Of a stretch of DNA of 64,000 nt, positions 42,926-51,493 are shown piece after piece (position 1 is the stretch's first letter; every line of letters starts with the position of its first letter). Both the position numbers and the translations under genes were made by a program. Under the pieces are notes generated by a model. That model was not told the origin of the DNA, ran no database searches, and was given only the letters and a program-made list of their open reading frames with translations. Origin of the DNA: JAGOBP01 sp964550855 (GTDB lineage: Bacteria > Chloroflexota > Anaerolineae > Fen-1058); NCBI GenBank assembly GCA_964550855.1, contig CAZKBQ010000008.1:1-64000 (forward strand). Direction: 5' to 3'.

Positions 42926-44219
42926 ACTCAATTTCTCTCGGATCTGCCAGCACACCTTTAATCGCACTCGCCGCCACGACGGCCGGACTGGCCAGATAAA
43001 TCTCCGCGTCCGGCTGCCCCATGCGGCCCTTGAAGTTGCGGTTCGCCGTCGAGACGCACACTTCGCCCGGCCCCAGCACGCCCAGGTGATTACCCATGCA
43101 CGGCCCGCAGCCTGGCGTGCCAAACACCGCGCCGGCTTCCATCAGGGTTTGTACGTAGCCCGCTTGAATGGCCTGCGCGTACACTTCCGACGACGCCGGG
43201 ATCACCAGCAGCCGCGTGCCGCTCGCCACGCGATGCCCCTTCACAATGTCGGCCGCGATCGCCAGGTCTTCCAATCGGCCGTTGGTGCAGGTCCCCAGGA
43301 ACGCCTGATGCACCTTCGTGCCGGCCACGTCGCGCAGCGGCCTGACGTTATCGACGCTATGCGGCACGGCCACTGTCAATTCGATCGACGCCGCGTCGAT
43401 GATGTGCGTTGAGGCATATACAGCGTCGTCATCAGGATAAATCGCCAGCGACGCTATTTCCGACTTCTGACTGCTGACATCTGCCTTCTGCCGTCTCGCT
43501 CGCCGCTCAGCCAAAAAGTCAAACACGGCCTCATCCGGCGGCAGATACGCGTTCTTTGCGCCGAACTCGGCCATCATGTTGGGAATAACCATGCGGCTGG
43601 CAAGTGACATGTTCGCAATCGTCTCGCCGTGAAACTCGATCGATTGGTACAGCCCGCCGTCCGCGCCCAGCATCCCGATCAGATGCAAACACAAATCCTT
43701 CGAGGTCACGCCGCGCCCCAACTCGCCGGTGACGATCACCTTCATGCTTTCGGGCACGCGCAGCCACAATTCGCCCGTCGCCCAGATGGCCGCCAGCTCG
43801 GTGCGGCCCACGCCCGCGCCGAACGCGCCCAGCCAGCCGAAGTGCGTGGTGTGACTATCCGCGCCCAGGATCAATTGGCCGGGCAGCACCAGCGCTTCTT
43901 CGCTCAACACCTGATGACAGATGCCGCGCCCGACTTCATAAAAATGCTTAATGCCCTGTTCCTGGACGAAGGCCCGCACCTCCACGTGATTCTGCGCGTG
44001 TTTGGGCGTGGGGGCGGGCACCGCATGATCAAGGGTGACACACAACCGATCGGGGATCGCCACCCGATCGAGGCCGATCGCCCTGAAAATCCGCGCGATG
44101 GCGGCGGTGTTATCATGCGACAATGCCACGTCGGGCTGCGCGTCGATCACCTGCCCCGCCACCGTGTGCGGCAGACCCGCCGCGCGCGCCAGAGCTTTTT
44201 CGGCAAACGTATGACCCAT
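42924..44219 (-). CDS. lysT: Homoaconitase large subunit LysT
   Basis: LysT binds the catalytic 4Fe-4S cluster of homoaconitase. The 431-residue protein has EKALARAAG near the start, VTLDHAVPAPTPKHA, the LILGADSHTTHFGWLGAFGAGVGRTELA motif, and cluster cysteines in LGTCTNGRLEDL and FGTPGCGPCMGNHLG. A heptamer-encoded insertion (RRQKADVSSQKSEIASL) precedes AIYPDDDAVYA. The ATG at 44219 shares one base with the homocitrate synthase stop (TGATG), with GAGGTGG upstream, so the two are translationally coupled. Isopropylmalate isomerase is the alternative, but context favours homoaconitase. Confidence 0.88.
   Translation of the reverse strand: MGHTFAEKALARAAGLPHTVAGQVIDAQPDVALSHDNTAAIARIFRAIGLDRVAIPDRLCVTLDHAVPAPTPKHAQNHVEVRAFVQEQGIKHFYEVGRGICHQVLSEEALVLPGQLILGADSHTTHFGWLGAFGAGVGRTELAAIWATGELWLRVPESMKVIVTGELGRGVTSKDLCLHLIGMLGADGGLYQSIEFHGETIANMSLASRMVIPNMMAEFGAKNAYLPPDEAVFDFLAERRARRQKADVSSQKSEIASLAIYPDDDAVYASTHIIDAASIELTVAVPHSVDNVRPLRDVAGTKVHQAFLGTCTNGRLEDLAIAADIVKGHRVASGTRLLVIPASSEVYAQAIQAGYVQTLMEAGAVFGTPGCGPCMGNHLGVLGPGEVCVSTANRNFKGRMGQPDAEIYLASPAVVAASAIKGVLADPREIE
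43452..43492. repeat. Heptamer array inside lysT
   Basis: On the minus strand GCAGATG TCAGCAG TCAGAAG TCGGAA encodes KADVSSQKSE. Related isomerases lack these residues between the RRAR linker and the YPDDDAVY motif. The frame is kept. Confidence 0.65.
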
Positions 44220-45532
44220 CAAGCCACCTCGCGCCTGAGATGAATGCCGTTCACCGGCCGCGGCCCGGTCGAATCCAACCGCTGCACGATCGGCGGCGCG
44301 GCCCTGGGCAGGTTCAGCCGCGCCAGGCCAAATTCCTTCTCGGCAATTTCGATCAAGACTTCTTCCGGCGAAATGTCCGGCGAGAGTTGATAGACGCGCT
44401 GCTTGAACACCGCTGCGATTTCCTTCGCCGTCGCTTCGCCAACTTCAAAGTAGCGAATCTCTTTCAGAAAGTAGTGGATGATGTTCCAGCCCGACAGCGG
44501 CCCCAGCAGAATCTCGGTCTCGCTCACGCCAAACAGATCGAGCGGATGCGCCTCATAGGTCGAAGCGTCATTCAGCACCGCGTTTTGATGCACGCCCGCC
44601 GTGTGTGTACGATTGGTCAGACTCACCGGCTCTTTCGGCGGCACCAACATCTTCAACTTGTCGGCAGCCAGCACGTTGATCGGATACGAGCCGCGCAAGT
44701 GATAACCCTCCAATCGATCGAACTCGCGATCGATGTACAGATTGAACAGCAGCGCCGTCATGCTGGTGATACCCGAGCGTTCCGCGATGCCCAGCAGCGT
44801 CGTGTTGATGTAGCGCATGCCGTGTTTCACCGCTTCCAGCGCGTTGATCAGCGCGAAGCCGCGATCGTCGTGGAAGTGGCCTTCCAGATCGATCTGCGGA
44901 TAGCGCTCGCGCAGTACACCGATGCGGCGCGCCACACTCGCCGGCGTCGCCACCCCCACCGTGTCGGGCGTGCCCAGCCGATCGACGTAGGGTGCGACGG
45001 CGTCGTACACGTGGAACAGATCATCTTCGCGCGTGCGGAAGGCGTCCTCGCCGCTGAAGCGCAGCACCAGCTGCGGATAGTTGCGGCGGACTTCGTCGAG
45101 CAGCGCCGCCGCCGTCTGCATGATCGAATCGAGATCGTGGCCGTGATTGTAGGCGCGCGACTCCGCCGAGGTGCCGATGTAAAAGTTCAGCCCGTCGGCC
45201 CCCGCCTCGATCGCGCTTTCCACGTCGCGCGGATGACAGCGCACGTGCGCCAGCAAAAACGTGTAGCCTTTTTGCGTGATCAGACTATCGCGCACGGCGC
45301 GCAGCGCCGCCCAGTCGTCGCGTTCCTGCGGGCTGACCAGCGGCGCGAACAACTCGACGAACTTCACGCCATAGATGATTAGCGCGCGGAGGATTTCTTC
45401 CTTGTCAACGCGAGTGAAGAAATACTTGTGGTGATCGTGCAGCAGCGAGGTCTGCTGTCCGTCGCGCAGCGTCGTGTCGATGATCTCCAACGCGCGCGGT
45501 TGATATTGGCTGAAACGGGGAGGCTCTACCAT
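44219..45532 (-). CDS. Homocitrate synthase (LeuA/DRE-TIM family)
   Basis: It condenses 2-oxoglutarate with acetyl-CoA, the first step of the aminoadipate lysine pathway. The 437-residue protein has IIDTTLRDGQQTS (DRE-TIM start), VKFVELFAPLVSPQER, GADGLNFYIGTSAE, LRFSGEDAF, LGTPDTVGVATP, GHFHDDRGFALINALEA and THTAGVHQNAVLN. Isopropylmalate or citramalate synthases share the fold. The length lacks the long LeuA regulatory domain, and the neighbouring lys genes make homocitrate synthase most likely. The start at 45532 is preceded by a heptamer array that separates it from lysJ. Confidence 0.85.
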   Translation of the reverse strand: MVEPPRFSQYQPRALEIIDTTLRDGQQTSLLHDHHKYFFTRVDKEEILRALIIYGVKFVELFAPLVSPQERDDWAALRAVRDSLITQKGYTFLLAHVRCHPRDVESAIEAGADGLNFYIGTSAESRAYNHGHDLDSIMQTAAALLDEVRRNYPQLVLRFSGEDAFRTREDDLFHVYDAVAPYVDRLGTPDTVGVATPASVARRIGVLRERYPQIDLEGHFHDDRGFALINALEAVKHGMRYINTTLLGIAERSGITSMTALLFNLYIDREFDRLEGYHLRGSYPINVLAADKLKMLVPPKEPVSLTNRTHTAGVHQNAVLNDASTYEAHPLDLFGVSETEILLGPLSGWNIIHYFLKEIRYFEVGEATAKEIAAVFKQRVYQLSPDISPEEVLIEIAEKEFGLARLNLPRAAPPIVQRLDSTGPRPVNGIHLRREVA

Positions 45533-45539
45533 ATTTCAG

Positions 45540-45606
45540 ATTGTAGATCGCAGATTTCACATTTCACGTTTCACGTTTCACGTTTCACGTTTCACGTTTC
45601 ACGCCT
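45540..45606. repeat. Long TGAAACG heptamer array between lysJ and homocitrate synthase
   Basis: On the minus strand, from the lysJ stop, TGAGGCG is followed by at least five tandem TGAAACG copies and then TGAAATG, TGAAATC and degenerate words. The stop TGA (45606-45608) is the first triplet of the first heptamer. Because 7 is not a multiple of 3, the array puts TGA in all three frames. Confidence 0.85.
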
Positions 45607-46766
45607 CATGCCGCCTCGACGCTCAGCACCCGGCGCACAGCGTCAACCACTTTTTCCAGATCGCTTTGCTCGATGACCAGCGGCGGCAGGAAGCGCATGA
45701 CCGTCAAACCGGCGGGCAAAGCCAGCACGCCATGCTTCATCAATTCCTGCAGATACGGCGTGACTTTCTGCTTCAATTCGATGCCGATCATCAGGCCAAG
45801 GCCGCGCACTTCGCGGATGAGCGGCGATTGGATCTGCTGCAGCTGATCGAGAAACCATGCGCCCAGTTCCGCGGCCCGATCGGCCAGCTGCTGCGTCTCG
45901 ATGAAGTCGATCGCGGCCAGCGACGCCGCGCACGCCAGCGGATTGCCGCCGAACGTGGAGCCGTGCACCTGCGCCGGCAGCGCGCCGAGGCGCTCGCCGA
46001 TCAGGGTCGCCCCCATCGGCACGCCGCCCGCCATCGATTTGGCCAGGCACAGCAGATCGGGTTGCAGGCCGTAGTGTTGAAACGCGAACATCCTGCCCGT
46101 GCGCCCAAAGCCCGTCTGCACCTCGTCGAGGATCAACAGCGCGCCGCGCTCGCGGCACAGTTCCTGCGCCTTGCACAGGAACTCGCTCGTCCCCGGCCGC
46201 ACGCCGCCTTCACCCTGCACAACTTCCAGCAAAACGGCAGCTGTTTTGAAATCGATCGCTTCATCCAGCGCGGCTGTATCGTTGTATGTGAGGTGGCTGA
46301 AATCCGGCACGAGCGGCTCAAACGGTTCGCGATATTTCTTCTCCCATGTCGCCGACAACGCCCCATACGTGCGCCCGTGAAAGGCCCGCATCGCCGCGAC
46401 GACGCCCGTGCGTTTGGTGGCCAATCGGGCAAACTTGATCGCCGCTTCAACCGCTTCGGTGCCTGAGTTTGACAGGAACACGCGCGGCATCCCCGTGATC
46501 GACGTGATCTTCTGCTCTAATTCGGCGCGCCGATCGTTGTAGAACATCTCCGGGCACGTGATCAACGCCTGCGCCTGCTGCGCAATCGCCGCCGCCACCT
46601 GCGGATTGGCATGGCCCACGTTCACTGAGCCTTGTCCGCCCACGCAGTCGATGTATTCGTGGCCGTCGCTGTCCCACACGTGCGCGCCCGCGCCCCGCAC
46701 CAGCGCGATGGGGCGCTTGGTGTAAACACCGGAAGTCGTTTGATCTTCGAGTTGTTGGATGGTCAT
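45606..46766 (-). CDS. lysJ: LysJ, [LysW]-aminoadipate/glutamate semialdehyde transaminase
   Basis: LysJ aminates the LysW-bound semialdehyde using PLP. The 386-residue class III aminotransferase has EDQTTSGVYTKRPIALVRGAGAHVWDSDGHEYIDCVGG, FLSNSGTEAVEAAIKFAR, AFHGRTYGALS and LILDEVQTGFGRTG. The PLP lysine is in LLCLAKSMAGGVPMG, and GSTFGGNPLACAA follows. ArgD shares the fold, but the adjacent LysW, LysX, LysY and LysZ genes decide the call. ATG 46766 is chosen by family alignment; upstream residues (INNSKSAFRNRQS) are repeat-derived. No ribosome-binding site is visible. Confidence 0.92.
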   Translation of the reverse strand: MTIQQLEDQTTSGVYTKRPIALVRGAGAHVWDSDGHEYIDCVGGQGSVNVGHANPQVAAAIAQQAQALITCPEMFYNDRRAELEQKITSITGMPRVFLSNSGTEAVEAAIKFARLATKRTGVVAAMRAFHGRTYGALSATWEKKYREPFEPLVPDFSHLTYNDTAALDEAIDFKTAAVLLEVVQGEGGVRPGTSEFLCKAQELCRERGALLILDEVQTGFGRTGRMFAFQHYGLQPDLLCLAKSMAGGVPMGATLIGERLGALPAQVHGSTFGGNPLACAASLAAIDFIETQQLADRAAELGAWFLDQLQQIQSPLIREVRGLGLMIGIELKQKVTPYLQELMKHGVLALPAGLTVMRFLPPLVIEQSDLEKVVDAVRRVLSVEAA

Positions 46767-46845
46767 TGTAGATTGCCGATTTCTGAATGCTGATTTGGAG
46801 TTGTTGATCGTGATTGTCGTAATCAACAATCAGCAATCAGGAGAT
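46767..46845. repeat. Heptamer array between lysZ and lysJ
   Basis: On the minus strand, from the lysZ stop, CTGATTG CTGATTG TTGATTA continues with related words up to CAATCTACA at the lysJ start. The lysZ TGA lies inside the first word. Confidence 0.75.
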
Positions 46846-47640
46846 GACAGTACCTTTGCCCGCCAGCGCACCTTCAATCGGATGCTCAATTCGCCCATCG
46901 GCAAACACCACCTTGCCCACGCCCAATTGCAGCGCCTCGCTCGCGCCCAGCACCTTCTTCTTCATGCGGCCTTCCGCAAAGTCCAGCGATTGCTCAACGC
47001 GCGCTTTGTCGATATGCGCGATCACCGTCGATTCATCAGGGAAACTGCGCATCAAGCCCGGCACGTTCGACAGGATGATCAACTGTTCGGCCTGCACCGC
47101 GCCGGCCACCATTGCCGCCGCGCGATCGGCATCCACGTTCAGCGCCACGCCTTCCGGCGAGATCGCCAGCGGCGCGATGACGGGCACATAACCGGCCCCG
47201 AGCAGCAAGTTGAGCAGGCCGCCGTTTACCGACTCGATCTTGCCGGTGTAATCATCGCGCAAAATGCGCTGCCTGCCGTTCTCCACAATGCGGATCGAAT
47301 CCTTGCGCCTGGCCACCATCAGCCGTCCATCGACGCCCGACAGCCCGCAGGCATTCACGCCCGCCTGCTGCAACTTCTCCACGAGGATTGTGTTGATCTT
47401 GCCCGAAGTCACCATCGCGAAGATTTCCAGCGTCGCGCGATCGGTATAGCGGCTGGTGAAGCCCGACACCGCCGTGACAAAGCGCGGCGGATGGCCCAAC
47501 TGTTCCGAGATCGCGTTCGTCTCCCCGGAGCCGCCATGCACCACAATCAACTGCTGCCCCGCCTTCACCTGCGCGGCTACATCCGCAATCACTGCGTCGA
47601 TGTTCACGCCGGTTGTTCCACCGATTTTTACAACGATCAT
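46837..47640 (-). CDS. lysZ: LysZ, [LysW]-aminoadipate/glutamate kinase
   Basis: LysZ phosphorylates the side-chain carboxylate of LysW-bound aminoadipate (or glutamate). The 267-residue amino acid kinase has MIVVKIGGTTGVNIDAV, LIVVHGGSGETNAISEQLG, GFTSRYTDRATLEIF, GLSGVDGRLMVARRK and APLAISPEGVALNVDADRAAAMVAG. A C-terminal MKKKVLGASEALQLGVGKVVFADGR follows. The length is normal. ATG 47640 has AAGGAC 9 nt upstream; the long upstream open frame passes through dispersed repeats and is not coding. NAG kinase ArgB is the close alternative. Confidence 0.92.
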   Translation of the reverse strand: MIVVKIGGTTGVNIDAVIADVAAQVKAGQQLIVVHGGSGETNAISEQLGHPPRFVTAVSGFTSRYTDRATLEIFAMVTSGKINTILVEKLQQAGVNACGLSGVDGRLMVARRKDSIRIVENGRQRILRDDYTGKIESVNGGLLNLLLGAGYVPVIAPLAISPEGVALNVDADRAAAMVAGAVQAEQLIILSNVPGLMRSFPDESTVIAHIDKARVEQSLDFAEGRMKKKVLGASEALQLGVGKVVFADGRIEHPIEGALAGKGTVIS

Positions 47641-47809
47641 GAATTCAGTCCTTCGGGCAATCTTCGGTGTGTCATTCCGAGTCGCACGCTTTTGCGACGA
47701 GGAATCGCTATTCCCACCTACCCCGTTGTCAACCACCAGTTGAGATTCTTCGCGCCTTGCGGCGCTCAGAACGACACTTCCAATTTCGTGCTCTTCGTGT
47801 CCTTCGTGG
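47641..47809. repeat. Dispersed repeats between lysY and lysZ
   Basis: Immediately after the lysY TAA (minus strand), CACGAAGGA CACGAAGAG CACGAAA forms a period-9 array at about 47785-47808. A double-hairpin relative of 4674-4744 (GCGACGAGGAATC, GAGATTCTTCGC, GCGCTCAGAACGACA) fills about 47670-47780. No gene is seen. Confidence 0.6.
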
Positions 47810-48841
47810 TTAAACGGGATGTAACCCCGGAAACTCCAGCCCGGTCGTCTCCTCAAACCCGCACATGAGGTTCATCGCCTGCACGGCGCTGCCTGCCGCG
47901 CCTTTCATCAGGTTATCGATCGCAGCCAGCGAGACCACCCGTCCCGTGCGCGCATCGAGATCAAAGCCCACGTCCGCATAGTTCGACCCGGCCAGAATCT
48001 TGGGGTCGGGCACGCGATGGATGCCGGTCTTGTCCTTCACGATACGCACGAACGGCTCGGCATTGTACGCGGCCCGATAAGCTTTCCACAGATCCTTCTC
48101 GGCCACACCCGGTTTCACAAAGGCGTGCGCCGCCGCCAGCACGCCGCGCACCAGCTCAACCGCCGTCATGCTGAGATGAACGTCATCCAGCCCAAGTTCC
48201 TGAATCACCTCGGCGGTGTGGCGATGGCCGGTCGGGGCGTAGGCGCGCACCGAATGGCTCTTCTCAGGATGATGCGAGCCGGGGTTCACACTCGCGCCGC
48301 CTTCTGACGAGCCGGTTTTTACATCGACGATGATCGGCTTGTCGAGATCGAGCAGGTTCGCCTTCACCAACGGCAGCAGCGCCAGGATCGAGGCCGTGGC
48401 ATTGCAGCCCACGCCGCTGATGCGAGTTGCCGTCTTCATCGCCTCGCGCTGCACTTCCGGCAGTCCGTACACAAACGAACCCAGGTACTGTGGCGCGGTG
48501 TGATCGTGCCCGTACCAGTGTTTGTACAACGCTGCGTCCTTCAGGCGAAAATCCGCCGACAAATCCACGATCTTCGGCGCGAGGCTCAGATACTGCTTGA
48601 TGTGCTTCTGCGCCTCGCCGTGCGGCAGCGCCAGAAACAGCACATCGCACGGCTGCACTTGATCGCGCGCCGTGAATTGCAGCTGCGTCCGCTTGCGCAG
48701 GTTCGGATGCTGCTGGTACACATACTCGCCCGCGTGACTCTCCGACGTGACCTGCGCCACCTCAACGTGCGGATGAAACAGCAGCAGGCGCAGCAGCTCG
48801 CCGCCGGTATAGCCCGACGCGCCGACGATCGACACCTTCAT
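47810..48841 (-). CDS. lysY: LysY, [LysW]-aminoadipyl/glutamyl phosphate reductase
   Basis: LysY reduces the LysW-bound acyl phosphate to the semialdehyde. The 343-residue ArgC-like protein has the NADP-binding start MKVSIVGASGYTGGELLRLLLFHPHVEVAQVTS, LFLALPHGEAQKHI, VDLSADFRLKD, YGLPEVQRE and the catalytic-Cys motif ISGVGCNATASILALLPL. TGSSEGGASVNPGSHHPEK and YAPTGHRHTAEV follow. Its ATG overlaps the lysX stop by 4 nt (ATGA), with GAGGTGG upstream, so translation is coupled. Context rather than sequence separates it from ArgC. Confidence 0.93.
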   Translation of the reverse strand: MKVSIVGASGYTGGELLRLLLFHPHVEVAQVTSESHAGEYVYQQHPNLRKRTQLQFTARDQVQPCDVLFLALPHGEAQKHIKQYLSLAPKIVDLSADFRLKDAALYKHWYGHDHTAPQYLGSFVYGLPEVQREAMKTATRISGVGCNATASILALLPLVKANLLDLDKPIIVDVKTGSSEGGASVNPGSHHPEKSHSVRAYAPTGHRHTAEVIQELGLDDVHLSMTAVELVRGVLAAAHAFVKPGVAEKDLWKAYRAAYNAEPFVRIVKDKTGIHRVPDPKILAGSNYADVGFDLDARTGRVVSLAAIDNLMKGAAGSAVQAMNLMCGFEETTGLEFPGLHPV

Positions 48842-49776
48842 GGCGTGTCCACCTCGACCGGCAGTGGCTCGTTCCACGGTTGAAACGCCGGGTGCTGGAA
48901 CAACAGCGGGGTGAAGCCCTCAGCGGCTTTTTTTCGGGCCACCGACAGCGTGTAATCGACGATCATGCCGGGGATGTCCACGCCCGTCGTCGGCACAGTC
49001 GTGTGGAACTCCATCGTGTGATTGACCTCATTCACCAGATAACCGCGCTGCGGATCTTCCAGCACATCAATCGCCAGCACGCCGCCGCCCACCGCTTTGG
49101 CCGCCGCGATGCAAATGGCGTTCAGCGCCGGCGTCACCGGGCACACCAGGCCCTGCCCGCCGCGCGCCGTATTCGTGATCCAGTGCGGCGACGTGCGATA
49201 GATCGCGCACACCGTTTCATCGCCCACCACAAAAGCGCGGATGTCGCGGCCCGGCTTGGTGATGAACTCCTGAATGTAGAAAATCGAATGCTGATACGAC
49301 CCCAGCGTCTCTTTGTGTTCCAAAATCGCTTCGGCCGCTTCCCGATCGTTGATCTTCGACAACAGGCGCCCCCACGAGCCGACCACCGGCTTCAACACCA
49401 CCGGATACCCCATCTCTTCAATCGCGTCGAGCGCGCTTTCCGGCGTAAAGGCGATCTTCACCCGGGGCTGCGGCACACGCGCCTTCTCCAGCATCAGCGT
49501 CGTCGTCAGTTTGTCGCCGCAGATCGCCGCCACCTGCGAATCGTTGACGGTGGGCACCCCCCACGAATTCAGAATCTGCGTCGCGTACAGTCCGCGCGCA
49601 AACGAGATGCTGCGCTCCAGCACCGCGTCGTACTGCTGCCAGTGCTCGCGCTGCGTGATGTCGAACTTGATCTCGCGATCATCCAGCCGGTCGTAGTCGA
49701 CGCCGCGCTTGTCCAGCGCCTCAAACAGCCACTTTTCCTCCACGCGCACGCGCGAGAGCAACACGCCTATTTTCAT
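48838..49776 (-). CDS. lysX: LysX, LysW-aminoadipate/glutamate ligase
   Basis: LysX is an ATP-grasp ligase that joins the amino group of aminoadipate (or glutamate) to the C-terminal Glu of LysW. The 312-residue protein has MKIGVLLSRVRVEEKWLFEAL, a pre-ATP-grasp domain, ICGDKLTTTLMLEKARVPQP, GYPVVLKPVVGSWGRLLSKI and SIFYIQEFITKPGRDIRAFVVG. The metal and ATP site YLVNEVNHTMEFHTT follows. The order and length match RimK-like LysX. It lies right after lysW, with GGGGAG in the end of lysW before ATG 49776. Whether it accepts aminoadipate, glutamate or both is not visible. Confidence 0.94.
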   Translation of the reverse strand: MKIGVLLSRVRVEEKWLFEALDKRGVDYDRLDDREIKFDITQREHWQQYDAVLERSISFARGLYATQILNSWGVPTVNDSQVAAICGDKLTTTLMLEKARVPQPRVKIAFTPESALDAIEEMGYPVVLKPVVGSWGRLLSKINDREAAEAILEHKETLGSYQHSIFYIQEFITKPGRDIRAFVVGDETVCAIYRTSPHWITNTARGGQGLVCPVTPALNAICIAAAKAVGGGVLAIDVLEDPQRGYLVNEVNHTMEFHTTVPTTGVDIPGMIVDYTLSVARKKAAEGFTPLLFQHPAFQPWNEPLPVEVDTP

Positions 49777-49778
49777 GG

Positions 49779-49946
49779 CTATTCTCCCCAGTCCTCTTCT
49801 TCCATCGGCGCCAGCGCCACCGTCAACGGCTCAAGCGAAGTCACTTCCAGATCGACGCCGCAGTCCGGGCACACCACAATCTCGCCCTCCACCACGTCCT
49901 TCAGATTCAGATCGGCGTCGCATTCCGGGCACTTTACTGTGTTCAT
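49779..49946 (-). CDS. lysW: LysW, amino-group carrier protein
   Basis: LysW is the 55-residue acidic carrier that protects the amino group of intermediates in lysine and ornithine synthesis. It has two zinc knuckles, CPEC (residues 6-9) and CPDC (26-29). Its acidic tail ends in the invariant EEEDWGE, whose last Glu carries the substrate. GGAGG lies 9 nt before ATG 49946, and the stop is next to the lysX ribosome-binding site. It establishes that the neighbouring ArgB/C/D/E-like genes belong to the LysW system. Confidence 0.96.
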   Translation of the reverse strand: MNTVKCPECDADLNLKDVVEGEIVVCPDCGVDLEVTSLEPLTVALAPMEEEDWGE

Positions 49947-49998
49947 GATTCAATTCCTCCGATTGATGGTCAGTTGTCGGCAAAGTCAAACGCCCTTC

Positions 49999-50060
49999 GC
50001 CGGCCGTCACGTTTTACGCATTACGTTTTACGCATTACGTTTTACGTTTCACGCCTCACA
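49999..50060. repeat. Heptamer array between argH and lysW
   Basis: On the minus strand GTGAGGC GTGAAAC GTAAAAC is followed by alternating GTAATGC and GTAAAAC words. The first words encode the last residues of argH (VRRET) and its TAA stop, so the gene's C terminus is repeat-derived. Confidence 0.8.
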
Positions 50061-51421
50061 AGAAACCGTCTCGCTTCTTCGATCTGCGCCTGCACGGCGA
50101 GTGAACCCGTCCCGCCCGTGACGCTGCGTCGCTCGATTGCCGCCTCAAAATCAAACACGCTCGTTACTGCTTCGTCAAAAACGGGGTGAATCGCCTGCAA
50201 TTCGGTCAGCGGCAATTGATCCAGTTTGATCCCCAACTCGATCGCGCGCCGCACGGCCCGGCCGGTGATCGCATGCGCCTCGCGGAACGGCACGCCGCGC
50301 GCCACGAGATAATCGGCCAGATCAGTCGCCAGCAGCGCCGGATCGAGCGCGGCCTGCATCCGATCGGCCTTCACGCTCAACGTGCGGATTGCGCCGGCTG
50401 TCACCGGCAGCACCGTCAGCAGCGTCTCCGCCGCCGCAAACACCGCCGGCTTGTCCTCCTGCAAATCCTTGTCATACGCCGATGGCAAGCCCTTCAACGT
50501 CGCCAGCAGGCCGGTCAGGTGGCCGATCAGCGTGCCCGCCTGGCCGCGCGCCAGTTCCAGCGTGTCGGGATTCTTCTTCTGCGGCATCAGACTCGATCCC
50601 GTCGAGAAGGCATCGGCCAGTTCGACGAAGCCGTATTCCGCCGTCGAATACACAATCAGCGCTTCGGCCAGCTTCGACAGGTGCACGCCGATCAGGGCCG
50701 CCACAAACACAAACTCGGCGGCAAAATCCCGATCGGATACGGCATCCAGACTGTTCGCCGAGACGCCGTTAAAACCGAGTTCGTGCGCCAGCCATTCGCG
50801 ATCGATCGGAAACGGCGCGCCCGCCAGCGCACCCGCGCCCAGCGGCAGCACGGCGGTGCGCGTCCGCGCCTGCGCCAACCGCTCGCGATCGCGCGCCAGC
50901 GGCCAGAAGTGCGACAACCACCAGTGACTCAGCAGGATCGGCTGCGCGCGCTGGAAGTGCGTATAGCCGGGCAGCCTGATCGACCAATCGATTTCTGCGC
51001 GATTCACCAACGTGGCTTGCAGTTCATGTAACGCACGGTCGATCTGATCGATCGCGCCCATCAGCCACAATCGAAAATCGGTTGCCACCTGATCGTTCCG
51101 GCTGCGCCCGGTGTGCAGCTTGCCTGCCACCGGCCCGACGATCTCGCCCAGCCGCCGTTCCACCAGCGAGTGAATGTCCTCGTCGCCGGTGTCGAACTTC
51201 AGGTGGCCGCTGTGAATCTCGTCCAGAATCTTGTGCAGCCCAAAGACGATCTGCGCCGAGTCGTCCATGGACAGGACTTTGGCGCGCGACAGCGCCTGCG
51301 CCCACGCGATCGAGCCGCGCACATCGACCTCGGCCAGCCGCCAGTCGAACGGCAGCGAGTTGTTCAACTTCGCCGCCAGTTCGTTGAGATTCTCGGTAAA
51401 CCGTCCGCCCCAGAGAGCCAT
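50042..51421 (-). CDS. argH: Argininosuccinate lyase ArgH
   Basis: ArgH cleaves argininosuccinate to arginine and fumarate. The 459-residue protein opens ALWGGRFTENLNELAAKLNNSLPFDWRL. It has DIHSLVERRL, KLHTGRSRNDQVATDFRLW, GYTHFQRAQPILLSHWWLSH, the superfamily signature GSSLMPQKKNPD and a normal C terminus apart from the last five residues, which come from a repeat array. It follows argG by 69 bp of repeats. ATG 51421 starts within a short distance of that array and no strong ribosome-binding site is obvious. Confidence 0.96.
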   Translation of the reverse strand: MALWGGRFTENLNELAAKLNNSLPFDWRLAEVDVRGSIAWAQALSRAKVLSMDDSAQIVFGLHKILDEIHSGHLKFDTGDEDIHSLVERRLGEIVGPVAGKLHTGRSRNDQVATDFRLWLMGAIDQIDRALHELQATLVNRAEIDWSIRLPGYTHFQRAQPILLSHWWLSHFWPLARDRERLAQARTRTAVLPLGAGALAGAPFPIDREWLAHELGFNGVSANSLDAVSDRDFAAEFVFVAALIGVHLSKLAEALIVYSTAEYGFVELADAFSTGSSLMPQKKNPDTLELARGQAGTLIGHLTGLLATLKGLPSAYDKDLQEDKPAVFAAAETLLTVLPVTAGAIRTLSVKADRMQAALDPALLATDLADYLVARGVPFREAHAITGRAVRRAIELGIKLDQLPLTELQAIHPVFDEAVTSVFDFEAAIERRSVTGGTGSLAVQAQIEEARRFLVRRET

Positions 51422-51493
51422 TTTAGATTTCTGATTTAAGATTGCAGATTGCTGATTTCAATTGCTCAATCTACAATCTGCCATCTGCCATCA
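51422..51493. repeat. Heptamer array between argG and argH
   Basis: On the minus strand, from the argG stop, CTGATGG CAGATGG CAGATTG TAGATTG leads into further GATT words. The argG TGA lies inside the first word, and the array ends at the argH ATG. Confidence 0.8.

Noticed and set aside
42865..42927. A 20-residue N-terminal extension of LysU
   Set aside because: The residues come from a purine-rich repeat and are absent from the family; ATG 42864 has its own ribosome-binding site.
41267..45532. Leucine biosynthesis genes leuA, leuB, leuC and leuD
   Set aside because: The families fit, but the genes sit inside a LysW operon with lysK and lysJ, and the synthase lacks the LeuA regulatory domain. 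The aminoadipate pathway explains all of them.
45540..45606. A CRISPR array
   Set aside because: The repeats are 7 bp, degenerate and have no unique spacers; no cas genes are present.
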